NCBI GenBank assembly: GCA_012064415.1
Contig: SSNU01000252.1
Coordinates: 81,765-145,764 of the forward strand
DNA length: 64,000 nt
Reading direction: 5' to 3'
Source: Gyrodactylus bullatarudis
Lineage: Eukaryota > Platyhelminthes > Monogenea > Gyrodactylidea > Gyrodactylidae
A program made the position numbers and the translations under genes. Shown here piece after piece: positions 41,196-54,227 of this stretch. Position 1 is the stretch's first letter. Each line of letters opens with the position of its first letter. A model generated the notes under the pieces. That model ran no database searches and had not been told where the DNA came from. It saw only the letters and a list, made by a program, of their open reading frames with translations.

Positions 41196-41236
41196 AAGTT
41201 TCTAGAATTTTACAAGGGACCTTATTGGTCGGTTTT

Positions 41237-41259
41237 ATTACTAATGAATCATTAGTAAT
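41237..41259. repeat. Perfect 11-bp-arm palindrome
   Basis: ATTACTAATGA and TCATTAGTAAT are exact reverse complements around one central base. It could be a binding site for a dimeric factor or simply chance in AT-rich DNA. Confidence 0.4.
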
Positions 41260-41574
41260 GATACAATAGGCTGTTGCCAGGTAAGATATATGGAAATTTT
41301 CAGTCTTTAGAAAGACTTTGCTTTTGTTTAAATTCTAGATTTGATCTTGAGTTAGAATTTATATCGAGAATTAAAAAAAAGCGAATTTAATAAAAATGAC
41401 AAATCATTTTTTATTCCTAATTATTTTATAAAGTTGCATTTTAACAGTTGGAAGTAAAGATACCAGATATAAAACCTATATTTTATGGTAAAATTTTTAT
41501 CATCGAATACTTAAATCAAAAAATGGATTACATCTGATTATAGTTTAGCAGAGGTGATAGCCATTAGAAATGGT

Positions 41575-41870
41575 ATCTCAAAAGATAACGCTAAATTACA
41601 TTTGGGAGGCTAAAATTTTCTTTAAGTTGAGAATATCAATGTGATAGAACGTTGTCCTTATAGTCCTGAACTAGGCCCATAAGATTAAAGATAATCTTTT
41701 CAAGTCTATGCAACACTTTTTAAAGGCTCCACAATGATGATGAGATCGAAAATTGCCTCATAAACCTGTCAAGTCAAGAATTTTACGGTGATGCAATTGA
41801 TCAGCTTCAAATTCGTTCGCAGAAACGCGCTCATGCTGATATTCAAATACATGCTTTTTATCTATGAAGC
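41575..41870 (+). pseudogene. Mariner-like transposase remnant
   Basis: Translating across frames gives KDNAKLHLG (compare HDNARPH of mariner), CPYSPELGP (compare PYSPDLAP), FKSMQHFLKG-type sequence, then DEIENCLINLSSQEFYGDAI. These match the second-aspartate region and the C-terminal third of mariner transposases. The frame is broken several times by stops and indels, and the N-terminal DNA-binding part and terminal repeats are not seen. It is a dead fragment. Confidence 0.65.
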
Positions 41871-42276
41871 TTCATTTCTTTCGACGCGGCCTAATAGAAC
41901 AAGTTTTTTTGCTCTAACGAATAAAAATTCAATCCTCTCACTAAACTTTATACAGTGTTCAATGAATATTAACTAAGGAAAATTGTATCTAAACGAAAGC
42001 GAATTATCTGAATTTTGAGATTTTAAATTACATCTACATGAAAACGAAACGAAATAAAAAAAACTTGAGCCTCGAAAATATTTAAAATTATGAATAAATT
42101 AAAGTTTAAAAAATAAATCTTATGCGTAAAAATCGACTACAGTAATTCATTTATTCTTTGATCAATTTAATATTAGCCATACCCGAATAAAAATGAAATT
42201 CGAAAAAATTACTTTGGGTTGAGTCAATTAAAATTTGAAATGGTACTATAATGGTAATAATAAATAAAATTTATTT

Positions 42277-43193
42277 GACTATAACGTTGTTCGCTTGCTA
42301 CCTGACTATGTTGTCTTCTGGCTTGTATTGATCTATCTGTAGAAAAAAAGAGAGAAAGGTGTAGTATTTCTTAAAGAATAAGGATTAATAAAATGTACTG
42401 TGATTGTTATTGTTTAGTAATCAGAATTATTAGATTAATAACTCTGATAATATAGTTCATCACTTGAAAGAAAATTAAAATTAAGATTAGGATAAAATAC
42501 ATTTAGATTACCCTGATAAAAATAGTTTGGACTCACACAATATTTCGAATACATGTCGTATTCTTCTTCTGGCGTGAGATTTTTAAAAAAACTTGAGATA
42601 CTTAAAACATTGCGTGTCCAATCAAAAACTTAAACCAATCAGATTTCTTCTCAACTTTAATCAATCAATTCTAACCAACGATTTCCAATATTTATATCTG
42701 TCTTATTACGATTAAAAACCTCGTTTAGTTTAATCATATTTTTATGCTTATTCCTCTTATTTCCTTGACTTTTTACGTTATTAAAATCTATAATATGATC
42801 TGGATTATCAGCCCAGTGTTTTATAAATACCTTGAATCTCATCTAGAGCTAAATTTTGTTTTTCAGTCAAAAAATTTCCTATTTTATTTGATAACCTAAA
42901 AATAGTCTTTATTTCAAATTTTTTTTAAATCAGAGATATATCAATACTCAAATGGGAAAAATCCAGTAAAAAAATATTATTAAAATTATTATTCTCAAAT
43001 TTTTCTTTTTTACTAACAATAAAACTATTTATTAAATTATCTGGATAATCATTTTTTTGAAATACTACACCTTTCTCTCCCCTTTTTTTCTACAGATAGA
43101 CCAATACAAGCCAGAAGACAACATAGTCAAGCGAACAACGTTATAGTCAATCTATGCCGAAGAGCTCCCTGAAGGACTACTTGGTTCAAAATT
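42277..43193 (-). mobile_element. Non-autonomous Penelope-derived element with inverted ends
   Basis: Flanked by an exact 13-bp duplication, ATAAAATTTATTT, at 42264-42276 and 43194-43206. The first about 85 bp (42277-42362) recur inverted at about 43064-43150. Inside, on minus, are broken frames with NDYPDNLINSF (the NGYP-type linker of Penelope proteins) and HIIDFNNVK...NIGNRWLEL, resembling the tail of the element near 62.4 kb. The endonuclease core is scrambled. A shorter sister copy lies at 54228-54712. Confidence 0.7.
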
Positions 43194-43788
43194 ATAAAAT
43201 TTATTTATTAAAATCAAGTCTGTACACAGAAAAATTAAGGTCTTGTTACAAACTTTTACTTTGCTATTTGTAACGAATGGTGTTTTTAATACAAACATAA
43301 TCTTCGTCATGACAAGAATACTGAAAGAAATTAATCAATAGTACAATAGAAAAAAATAACAACTGAATACTGTAATATACAAATAAAATTTGTTTATGAT
43401 AATGACCAAAGAAGGAATCACACAAGTGAAAATACACCAATAAAACTATGCAAAATTATGAGATACACGCAATATATAATACTACAAATGGTCTTTGTGT
43501 ACGTCAAAGTTTGTGGAACACGTGTATTGAATGTGTATTCAGAGAAAAAACGAATGAAATTTAATGAATCAGAATAAATTTTGTATATTCTTCATACTTG
43601 AAGCATTTTTTGACTTCTTGCAAATACAGTAGTAAACATGAATTAGTAACATGTTTAGAGGCAAACATAATATTTTTGATTGAGGATTTATTATAATCGG
43701 TGGAGGTAGATATTTTAGGGATAAAATGAAAGGGTAGAAGGTGTGATGGTAAAAAAGGCTTTATATGGTAAATAAAATCAATAATTTG

Positions 43789-46700
43789 TTATACCTTGAC
43801 TGGCTCCAATTGCATCAAGAGAGACTTCATAAATGAAGCAGCAGTGAGAGCTGCATAAGGTTGCCATTCCTGATCCTGGCGTCCTTCAGTGTAATCGGAT
43901 ATTCCACGAATGAAAAGATAAGAGTGGACACCATTGCCCATGATAGATTGGATGACCTGATCGAATTCAGCATCAAAGGCAAGCAAGCGAAATTCTGAAG
44001 CGAATTCATCGCGTAACTGTTCATTGTCGATGACTGGACGGCCAGCACCGAGACATCCGAATCGTACAAGGGGAATGTTTTCATCGGATTTGTAGAGATA
44101 TTGGAATTCCTCAGGCACCTTGGGTTGGGCGATAAGCATATCCTAGAAAGTGGAAAAATTAATAAGTTTATTTAATCCAGGACATAATATATCAAGATAA
44201 GACAACTGTAGATATTCTACTGAGATAATTTATTGCCAATCATCATACATAGCCATTATGATGAGAAAAATCGATAACTTTTCAAGGGCGAATTTAAGAT
44301 TGAAAAAAATCATCAATCCCTTTATGCTTACATAAACAAAAGTAACAACTTTTCTTCTTAGGGAATTTTTCAAACTCCCAGAAGTGTGTTCAATTTTTAT
44401 CAATAAACTTTTAAAGGGATCAAATATTTGTGAATTCCGAGTCAGATTAAACAGATAAGGATATTGATAAAATTAGAAATTTAAAATTTGGTCGATTTGC
44501 TACAGGTGGTATACTACCCAAACTAAAGTATCTATTTATTATCACATTTAGAGTTCAAATCTCAGCCCCTCTAAAATTTTGAAATTAGTTTTCAGAAAAT
44601 TTCCAACTCTTTGATCCGGTATTTCAAGCCAAGATTTCACAATGAATTGTTAAGTTACTTTTTCGAAGAAGAACAATGCTCTAAGCAACATCAAGAAACT
44701 TCATTAAAATTTTTTGTTAAACGAGGTCTAAAATGCATGTACACATTTATATTAATGATTGAATACAGAAGGTGCTATAGAAATTCAACTTTAAATGGTA
44801 CTACTGTTATTTAAAAATAATTTAATGGGTGTGTACCCTTTATGGAGAAATGAAAACAAGCACACCTGATAAAGGCAAGGTAAATGAATTACATTTCCCT
44901 TTTAAAAATATCAGTAATTAATAATAAGAAGTAAAAGTCCTGTTGTTGATATTGCTTTGTTAAAAATGGAGTATTAATAAGGATGGAAAAAGTACAGGTT
45001 TGGTATGTAGTTAAAAGTTCATTTTTAGGCTTATGAAGGATCAAGACTTATAATACAAGAGAATAAAATTAAAACATTAGTCAGATTCTAAAGCAAACTG
45101 AATAAGCAAATTCGAATTTCTTATCTTAATTTGACTTCTTTGAAATAATTAAAATTTCCTGAATGAATTTCCATAAATTTCAAGAATGATCATACCCTGT
45201 ATTTGATTTTATCACAATCAGGTGCAGGCTTTGAGAATTTGAATTCTGAACATTCTTTATCCAAAAGTGAGACACTTTCTTTCAGGTAATCAGCCCATGA
45301 ACAATGTGATGGGTCTTTAATGAAGTCAGCAGCTACCTTTTTACCAGCATCAATTAATTCGGTTTCTCGAGAGCCGTAGGTCTCATAGGCGAAATTTCGA
45401 CATGACTCTGATGGATCTTTAACTTCGTTATCTGAAAGGAAATGCACAAATTCAAATAATTATAGATATGAATTTCAGGCAGCTGTACAGAATAGATTGA
45501 CTGAAGCTAGTTGCTAGATGAGAATTTAATTTAGGAACTCAATATTTTTCTCAGGATAAACTATATTTTTTAAATTCCATGATGAGGCCATGAGTTGATT
45601 CAATCTGCAAAACAAGCAGAAAGAAGAGAGAAGGTGGACAGTTACCAATTGATCTTTACTATTACAAAAAGATGACAAAATAATTTGTTGCTGTAACAAG
45701 AGAAACCCTTGACAAAAATTAAGGCTTTATAAATTAAGCCGGTGTAAGAGTCTGATGAGATCTGGCCAAATAAAAGCTTTATCACTCGATATTCATCTTT
45801 TTTGTTTGACAATATATTTAATGATAGATGAAAATTAATTTAAAATAAAATATAAAACTCTGTACATAATTTCTTATGAATGTCAATGATTTCAAAGATT
45901 TTAAAGCAATTCGATAAAGACATTTCGTATCATCATTAGACTAAGAATTCGAATTCATCATCAATGTGGGAAATAGAACCATTTGAATTTTGCGATATTT
46001 ACGAAACGATCCAAAATTATAAAGGTTTACTTTTTCTATGGCCAAATTAAATTCTGTATCAGATTGCTTAAAATCTTCGAAATCGATAAAAATAAAACCG
46101 AACTTCAAATGTTGAGAAAGTGGAAATTTTTCAGAAATTTATCATATTTCAACAATGGGCTCATTTCATCATGGAATTCAAAAAGTAAAATATTTCCTAA
46201 CTATCCGGAGAAGTCTTGAGAATAAGATGAAAGGGGGTGTATTATTTCTTATAGTCCTTATTTTTCAGAGAAATGTTCCGCATTTACTACAGGTGTCGGG
46301 TAGCTATTTAATTGCTAAATTTATGAGAGAAAATAGGCTCTCTCCACAGAATTCCTGAGCAAAAGTACAAATATCTCGTGAAAAATATTGGTTTTAATAA
46401 TCAATACGTTTATGAAACCAGAGTATAAAATAGTTGAATAGAATGGTAAAATGGATGAGTCATCATCTATCTATAATATTAATAATCCAACCATATTATT
46501 CAGAATCAGAGTCTGATAACTAATATATATACAGTGTATATATTGTATACAGAGAGTGATCAATATCAAAAATTCAACATTTTCCAAAAAGATGAGAAAA
46601 AATGTATCCCTCTGTTTTCTGTGTAAGAGAGAAAAAGAGGAGGGGGAATAGATGAAGATTGAGAGGAGGATTAAGAAGAAACTGAATCCCAATTTATTTA

Positions 46701-49700
46701 TAGTCTTATGGCTACATTGGCGTAGAGAATCGATAAACTATAAATGGGCACAGATGACCTCACACATTTTGTATATCAGACATGGAGAAGGAAGCAGTGG
46801 ATAAGAATGAGTCAATGACGATTATCATCTCCATCTAAGCGGGAAAATATTCACTTTAGTCACATTGGAGTGAAAGTAGTGAAGAAAATTTGTAGAAAAT
46901 GACCCATTTGAAGTCTTTATTTTCAGATTGCTGAGAGGAAGCCATCCTAGTAACAAAAATGAATCGAAAATTATTGGTAAATAAAGCTTTATTTTTGACT
47001 GTTTTGTAAAATTTTTCAAACTTGTCTAAAGTCGACTTCTAAATCTTTTATTCTAGATCCCCAAATTAGGGAATATCTATTCTAGTGGACGCTGAAATAA
47101 TCAACTTCTCTTTTAGTAGGTTATAAGAAAAAGTTTTATCTAAATTGGGTATTGTGACTCGGGAAAGTAACTGTAGCACGAGTGACCATGAGATTTTTAC
47201 AATTTTTAAAGTTTGACAAATATTTTTCTGAGAAATCATGACATAACGTGAGATACAAAATCTAAAAATTTATAACATTTTTTTCAGAAATTGATCTAAA
47301 ATTTTATTGTAGAAAGATCTCTTTGAGAACATTAAAATTATTTTCACTAGAACATTTTTAATATCATTCCATAATTATGCTTCTCTCTCCAATAATTTTG
47401 GGTTTTGAAAAAGTTGGAAAATCATTTAGTGGCCAAGAAATTCGACTGCAAGAATCGCATTTGAGCATAGTGAGAAACTAAATTCCCTCTATTCTTCTTG
47501 TATTACAAATGTCTCAAGCGGAAGCGCAGACCGATAGTTTTTGCCATGTAGAACTGAATGGTTATTTTTTCGAATTTCAAGCCTTTTGTTCTTCAAAGTT
47601 GATTGAAACCAAGTTAGTTTTTGATACAAAATTAACGACAAGCATTACAAACAATCTCGAGTGTTGAAATTCCTTCTTCTTAATGTGAAACCTCGAAGCC
47701 CTGTCTGATTCATTGAGGAATCTGATTGTTCTTTCAACCAAATCTTACATCAATACGTATCTTAGATATCATATAATCTCAAGTCCTACAATCAAAATGA
47801 AAATCTTGGCTCATATCGAGCTTAAATTGACAAGAAATCTAGGAATTATTTTCTCTAAACTCACTGGTTACGAGTTCAAAGGAACCAAGAACGAAATAAG
47901 ATCTCTTAGATAACCTAATATTGAAACTTTGAACCATTGAACCCTGCTACTGACTATAGGAACGAAGAAAATTTTTGATTTAACTCGAATATTATTGGAT
48001 AATTATTTTTGAACCAATCAGAGTAAATCATTGATTTTCATACGTATTGTTCTTAGATTTTATCGTACGGATGAGTACTTTGTTTTCAGAGTCCTAGTTT
48101 CAACAATAGAAAAATATAGTTCCATCAAATATTCAATAGTACATGCCAAGAAATAAACCATTATAGAAGAAGTGACTTTTTAAAGTGATGAATATAAGAT
48201 TTAATTATGGAACCAAGTGATAAATGGGCTTTTTTTACACTATCGATCGATTTTAGTTTCATAATAAAATTATTAATTACAATTTCCATTTAATACAATT
48301 TTATTCTAATCTGAATAAAATTGTAAAGATAAATGGAGAGATGATATAAAAACATTAGACAGATAGGCAAGAATGTAGACAAAACATTTGGAGGGAATTG
48401 GTGAATTTCCAAAAGATGGTTCATACAACATAACTTACCTTGAGATTCCTTAACTCGATCACAAAAAATATAGAGGGGATTGGCCAAGTCTGTAGCGGAA
48501 ATATTCTTTTCTTCAATGATTGCCTTTTCCAATAGCAAAGGATTGGAATATGTTAAATGTGATGGACAGCTAACGAGGACATCGCCGAGTCGTGAGTGCT
48601 TCTCGAACTCGTGCATATGTTGGACACCTCCGGCTACACCCACCAAAAGGATATGACTGAGGGATTGAAATGTTCCTGTAAAAGAAGTTCATTATATCGA
48701 AAGAAATAAGGATTTGAAAACTAATACAGTAAATAATTTATTTAAATCATTATTATTTAATGACTTGAATTTAAAAGTAATGAGTAGTAGGGTAACACAA
48801 AATTTCATTTTTCCTCACTGATCAACGATTATCGATATGACATAGAATGATCAAATTGTTGGTATTAAATACCATCAAATAAGGTATTATTTTTTGACTT
48901 AATGAAATTAAATTAAAGACTTTATAACTCTAAACTCAGAGATCAAGACAAAAGATTAAATGCATTTTTTGAGTTTTAGAATCTTAAGCTCTAGTGATGA
49001 GTAATACTAACCTAATAGTCTGGTGGTAATATTTCCAGAAGATATCCTAGCATTCATTTCTCGGCCGACAGTTGGCAATTTAGTGGAGATAACTTTATGC
49101 TTGCCAATTACACCGATTGTATAAACATGCGAGTCTCCATCTGTCTTGTATTTAGTGTAAGTTGTCTTGTTGGAGATCATTGCATCGACAGCAATCTTTT
49201 CTACTAATAGATTTGTTATAATCGCTATTGTCGGTTTTTCATTGTGAAGGGCTTTGTCTACTTGTTCTGCGCCCAATTCACAGACACCTTTGGAGAAAAG
49301 TATTTTTATTAATACAAGGAAATATTTTCTAATTCTATACAGTTTTTTCTTTTCTACTTAGCTGCTTAGAAATATAATTTTTAATTTCTGTTTTGAAAGA
49401 AAACAGTAAACTCTACAATGAAAGAGAACTTATTTGGAAAAACATGAATTATAATTTAAAAATAACAAATGATAATGATAATTTTAAAAAATACTTACTC
49501 ATCTTGTCTAAATAAAGAACTTTTCAGTGGAAATGAACAAAAGTATAATTTTTTTTAGAAAATTGAGTAAACTCTAGATTAGTCATGCTAAAAAATAGTA
49601 AATAGGCGAAAAGTTGAGTATTTAATCATTCTTGAGTAACCTCTTTCTGTTGCTAAATATTTTCTATAGGTGAGAATTGGAGTTCAGTATGAATGGGCCA

Positions 49701-50727
49701 TTATACAGGCCTAATTCCTATAGATAGAAATCCTAATGTGATATTAAGTCGAGATTTATTAAGTCAATGAAAGGGTTGAGATGGATAAGATTTAAAATAG
49801 CACCATAGCAATCTGAAGCAAAGTAGCTCACGATGATTTTTGAGTTGAATTTTTCGTATGAAAGCAACACCGCCCTTTTTCGAGTCATTATTCATTAATT
49901 GGAGTAGACCTTCCTTTTCAAGTTGATCGAGAATACCACGAATCATTGCTGCATCATTGATTTGGACTAGTCTCATGAGATCTTCCATATTGAGACTACT
50001 TGGATAGGCCTCTTCGAGGCACCTTTGAAGAATCTGACGAATTTGTTTCTCCGAAAGAACTCTTTTTTCTTTGACATCATTGCATTCTATTGATTTGTCT
50101 AATTTATTTGAAAATTAATTTATTAATCATAATATAATTCTACGTTAATGAAAGCACTCTTTAGGCCATCAAGTTGAAACTCAAGTGGCTATATTAACTG
50201 AGAATAAACTTACTGAATGATTCAGGATCTACATCAGTGACGGGAATAAAATCGAGTTTCAATGCAATGATTATTTGATACCTGGAGAGCTGAAGCATCT
50301 TGAGAAATTTTTTAATAAATCCAACATAATCTTTTGGTAAATCCTTCTTATCAACTAAATCATTGTAGAAGGAATAAGCAGTCGTGAGCCAAGAAGAAGC
50401 AACTGATGATTCGTTGAACCAAAATTTAAAACTACGTTTTTCCTGATGGTAAAAGACAGGTTAAATAAGATGACATACGACAAAACTTTTCAAAGATTCT
50501 TTATTCTTGATTACACAGTAGCATTCTAGTTGGATATTTGAGTCCGGCTTTTCAATATGAGCTTTGGAATTCTCATTATAAATAATAATGCCCATGTTTT
50601 CTCCAGAAGCAACGTAATAAGAGCTAGATTCTTCATACTCATTCTTCTTTTCAGCATATATTGACTTCATATCCCCAGTTTGGATGGGTGTCATTACCAC
50701 ATACTTGTAGGATTGAAATCCGTTCAT
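43789..50727 (-). CDS. Winged-helix-like / nucleoside phosphorylase-superfamily protein
   Basis: Exons on minus: 50727-50479, 50442-50214, 50098-49832, 49287-49012, 48675-48439, 45431-45196, 44142-43789; 615 aa, all GT-AG and in phase. Residues 1-160 match nothing I know. Residues about 160-240 (SEKQIRQILQRCLEEAYPSS, then MIRGILDQLEKEGLLQL) look like a winged-helix fold. From about 250 a PNP/UDP-phosphorylase domain follows: IAIITNLLVEKIAVDAM, YTIGVIGKHKVISTKLP, ILLVGVAGGVQH, GDVLVSCP, FDAEFDQVIQSI and LFIRGISDYTEG...WQPYAALTAASF, carrying the acidic nucleoside-binding positions typical of the superfamily. The enzyme may cleave or merely sense a nucleoside; substrate cannot be told. The first intron is 36 nt. 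The terminal GTATAA could be a stop or a donor; I take the stop. Cytosolic or nuclear by lack of signals. Confidence 0.85.
44143..45195 (-). other. Intron of the phosphorylase-domain gene, 1.05 kb
   Basis: AT-rich sequence with no recognisable gene or element. Open frames on the opposite strand show no family resemblance. Confidence 0.55.
45432..48438 (-). other. Intron of the phosphorylase-domain gene, 3.0 kb
   Basis: Contains a structured repeat copy (45738-45792), partial matches to the common interspersed repeat and a TA-rich stretch near 46510-46550. No gene is seen. Confidence 0.55.
45738..45792 (+). repeat. Structured dispersed repeat, copy C
   Basis: GCCGG and CTGGC pair around an inner TCTGATGAGA hairpin, followed by AAATAAAAGC and TTTATCACTCG. 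Same layout as copies A, B and D. Confidence 0.5.
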
Positions 50728-51795
50728 TCTTAGCAAATACTTACACCCGCTTCAAATTATTATTCTTCAATAATAAATTTAAACAAATTTCTATGGCAAT
50801 TGAATAGATTAGAATTAGAATTGTTTAAATTAATATTTTGATAATATTCAATTTTCAACTGAGCTCAATTATAATTTATAATTTATAAATGAATTTATAA
50901 TTTCGAAATTGTAAGAAAATAAGTGGACATATGCATTACAATGTTGCTACTTACAGATTCTAGTTTCAATTTAATCATATTTTCGAAATACAAAATTGCA
51001 TTATAGTCTATCGAAGATATTTAACTTATTTTCTAGCTTGTTACTTCCAAGTAAACTCACGAAAATATATCACACTATATATATATCATACTATGAGGAA
51101 TTTTGTTGTTTTCGCATAAAAAGTCATTAATCTGATTTTGGTCCTTAGGAATCCTATAGCTTTGTTGATAACATGCTTAACATGCCTATAGGGTATAGTA
51201 TAGTTTTTCAAGTTGAATTTTAGAGTTTCAAAATTAAAACATGATACCAGTGATTGTAAAACTATAATTATCAACATAATTTTGATGTGTTTCATTGGTT
51301 CTTTCGGCAATTAAAATGAACCGTTAGAAATGAAATAAAATTAAGGTGAATAACCTACTTGCCTCATTCAATATTCAGTAAATGAAAAATTCTGTTGTAT
51401 GTTTGAATTTCATTACATTGTACCACTTGCATTTATTTTAAAGGTAGTACATTACAATGTATGGGTATTTATCAACTTGTTTTATTATCCTTCTAGCTAT
51501 AAACATTCACTCGGTTTCATAAAAATGCCCAATTTGATAAAAACGCAATAATTACATTATAAAACAAAAACTCAATTCAATCCACTGATGAAATACAAAT
51601 TGTGCAATTATTCACTTACAAACATATATTGATAAAATAGATAAAATTATTAGTACTCGGTTCTAGACTCATGTGGAAGGTTTGAGAACAAGCAAATAAT
51701 AAGTGATAAACGTTTTATTTCGCCGGTTGACTTCTCGGATTGTTCAATTGTCATTAGTTGCTGGGGCTAGGCTCTGCTCTTGTGAATTATGATTA
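50728..51795. other. Upstream flank of the phosphorylase-domain gene
   Basis: AT-rich, with a TA-rich run at 51066-51092 and structured repeat copy D at 51701-51742. No gene is seen. Confidence 0.5.
51701..51742 (-). repeat. Structured dispersed repeat, copy D
   Basis: On minus it reads CCGGCGAAATAAAACG then TTTATCACTT, matching the 3' half of copy A closely; the 5' hairpin half is diverged. Confidence 0.45.
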
Positions 51796-52861
51796 CACAG
51801 GGGGTCATGAAAAATTCAAAATTGCGGTAAAAAGTAAAATAAAACTGATTCTGGTGTAAAATTTTGCGCTGATCCCGAATCTGTGCTCAGATCTGTAAAA
51901 CTCACTATAATTTCTGAGATAATTGGAAAAAACGATATTTCCCAAAATTCCAAATTTCCCAAATTTTTAAAATTAATTTTCGCAAAAACCGTAAATGTTA
52001 TTAATTGTTTCACAATTAGATGAGAAATTAAATTCTGCGTCGATTGATATGACTTTTGTAGGGGTGGAGTTTTATCGGCTTTCGGAAATTAACGCCAAAT
52101 AAAGGTAATGTTCGAATTTTTGGGTTTTTTTTGTTGAATTTTCACCATGTTTTAGAGAACAAATAGACTTTCCGAAGAATTTTTGAAATCTGTTTTTAGA
52201 CAGAGTTTTTCCGTTTTAAGCTCCCATTATAAGCAAAGCTTGCTTCAAAATCCAGTAGAAAAAAATTCCTTGCTTTCTGAGATAAACTAACTAAACACTT
52301 GTTAAAAACTATTCCTTTAACCTATTTGTATTGCAAGAAAAATTACAAAAATACATTTCTAATTCTAAAGTTTTTTCATTTAAGGCAATCAAAAACTAAC
52401 CTAACTTTCCAGGAATTGGCGATAAATCCAAATGACCAAGTTCATCTTCTTTAATATTAAAAGACCTTCAAAATGAGGGGCTGGGTGTCTTATAAGACTG
52501 TTATTTGCACGATTTATTACTGACTAAAGTTCATTCTTTCTCAGGCACATGGTACTAATCAACATTAATTTCCGAAAGCCGATAAAACTCCACCCCTACA
52601 AAAGTCATATCAATCGACGCAGAATTTAATTTCTCATCTAATTGCGAAACAATTAATAACATTTACGGTTTTTGCGAAAATTAATTTTAAAAATTTGGGA
52701 AATTTGGAATTTTGGGAAATATCGTTTTTTCCGATTATCTCAGAAATTATAGTGAATTTTACAGATCTGAGCACAGATTTGGGATCAGCGCAAAATTTTA
52801 CACCAGAATCAGTTTTATTTTACTTTTTACCGCAATTTTGAATTTTTCATGACCCCCTGTG
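51796..52861. mobile_element. 1066-bp DNA element with ~295-bp terminal inverted repeats
   Basis: Left arm 51796-52090 and right arm 52567-52861 are near-identical reverse complements. The ends read CACAGGGGGTCATG...CATGACCCCCTGTG and are flanked by TTA on both sides, a likely 3-bp target duplication. The 476-bp centre has no open frame of note. CAC-type termini with a short duplication are compatible with the CMC (CACTA/Mirage/Chapaev) superfamily, but without a transposase this is only a suggestion. Non-autonomous. Confidence 0.75.
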
Positions 52862-53020
52862 TTATTGGCTACAGCCAACTTCTCTGAGGTTTCAATTTTC
52901 ACCTGAGCATTGTTTCGAGCTGAATTTGGGAGAGGGAAGTACTACTTATTTGAGAATCTTTTCCATCTTTGCCAATTTCTTCCGTTTTACGAATCTGTCC
53001 CGGCCCCTGATGCCTAGGTT

Positions 53021-54020
53021 TCAGGCAATCATCTTTTGGACACATAAATTTTGCTTCAGTTTCGAAATGAAGTTGTTTTCCGCACTCGTTAGATCATTTT
53101 CCCTCGCGCGGCTGGAAAGGCTCTGGTCAACTTGGTAGAGAATTGAAAAGTTTCCTTCATCGGCTATGTGCCCTGTCTCGTGAAAATGATGCTGAACGGC
53201 ACTATCATGCTTTGGCATCAGGTGTTCTTTGACTCTCTCGCCAAGGCCTCTCGTCGTTTGGCCAACATATTTGGCACCGCATGAACAAGTAAAGAGATAA
53301 ATCACTCCTTTCTTCTTGAGTTTTGGGATAGGTTCCTTGTTTCGTCCATTCAATAGTTTCGTTGTGTTTTGGATTATTCTCAGTTTCCTCCCTGGGAATG
53401 TCCTCCTGGTATGTGATAGTTTGTTGCTCAAAATGGACTTGCAGGTATCCCCTTTAAAAGGCAGCTTCAGATAGATGGGTTCTTCGTCATCTTCCAATTC
53501 TTCATTCTTAGGCTTCGCGTGCGCATGTTTTTCAATGAATGACTCCGGATAGCCGTTTCGCATAAAGAGGGATTTTAACTTTATTCTTTCCTCCTTGACC
53601 TATTCAGCTGAAACAAATCTATCAATATTCAAAAACTCGTTTCTCACAATACTCTTCTTGTGTTCTTTCGGAGAGAAACTGTAGAAAGGTAGCAACTGTG
53701 AAGGGGCATTCTTCTTCCTATGAATTTTCGTCTTGCCAACTGATTCGTGTCTAATGATTTCAAGCTGCAGGAAGCTCAGTTTTCCATCACTTGCACATTC
53801 ATTGGTAAACTCGATATTCTCATGGATGGCATTAAGATCTTTGGAAATTTGATCAACATTGCAATCATCTTTGACCAAAAGGAACGTATCATCTAGGTAT
53901 CTGATATATAGCCGGGCATTGTCGATTACTGGCTCAAGCAAGGCTAGGAAGATGTCTGCTAGTAGCGGGCCAATTGGACTACCCATCGCAACTCCATCGA
54001 TTTGTTTGTAGTATATTCCT
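53021..54020 (-). pseudogene. Penelope-like element, 5'-truncated with one in-frame stop
   Basis: Reads from QIDGVAMGSPIGPLLADIF through the catalytic YIRYLDDTF, LSFLQLEI and RNGYPESF to the endonuclease VIYLFTCSCGAKYVGQTTRG, ending CVQKMIA. A single TAG at 53602-53600 interrupts the otherwise continuous frame, because the two halves are in the same frame. The reverse-transcriptase N-terminal half is missing past about 54020. It differs clearly from the element at 25-27 kb, and its codons are visibly more G/C rich than the surroundings, suggesting a different or younger lineage. Confidence 0.85.
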
Positions 54021-54227
54021 CCAAATTTTTGTTTTTTATAAAATTATAATTTTGATGATTATCAGAAGAATGAAATTTGCTTGAAAAAAATTGGCAATTT
54101 CAATTCATAAAAAAGTGTCACAGGCAACTTTAACTCTTCACACCTGAAATGAATTAAAATCATAGCTGTCTACTTTACAAGGTTGATCGAGATTTCTTTC
54201 TCTTGAATTAAAATAAACTTTGAAATT

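Larger units (their letters stand above)
40930..43788. other. Intergenic block with transposon debris
   Basis: Between two minus-strand genes. It holds a short shared repeat (41148-41195), an 11-bp-arm palindrome (41237-41259), a mariner relic (41575-41870) and a Penelope-derived element (42277-43193). No host gene is seen. Confidence 0.6.

Noticed and set aside
41788..41976. Short plus-strand protein (MQLISFKFVRRN...)
   Set aside because: It is an off-frame reading of the mariner relic; the transposase-like words are in other frames.
49764..49831. Extra C-terminal residues after KNHR as the real end of the phosphorylase-domain protein
   Set aside because: A GTGAGC donor at this point joins in phase to the exon starting VCELGAEQ, giving the complete phosphorylase domain.
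50443..50478. Reading through the first intron of the phosphorylase-domain gene as coding
   Set aside because: The frame reaches a stop (VVCHLI then TAA) and the GTATGT...CATCAG segment joins the two exons in phase.
51066..51092. TA-rich run as a promoter TATA box
   Set aside because: Similar TA runs occur at 4748, 46520 and elsewhere without adjacent genes; not distinctive in this background.
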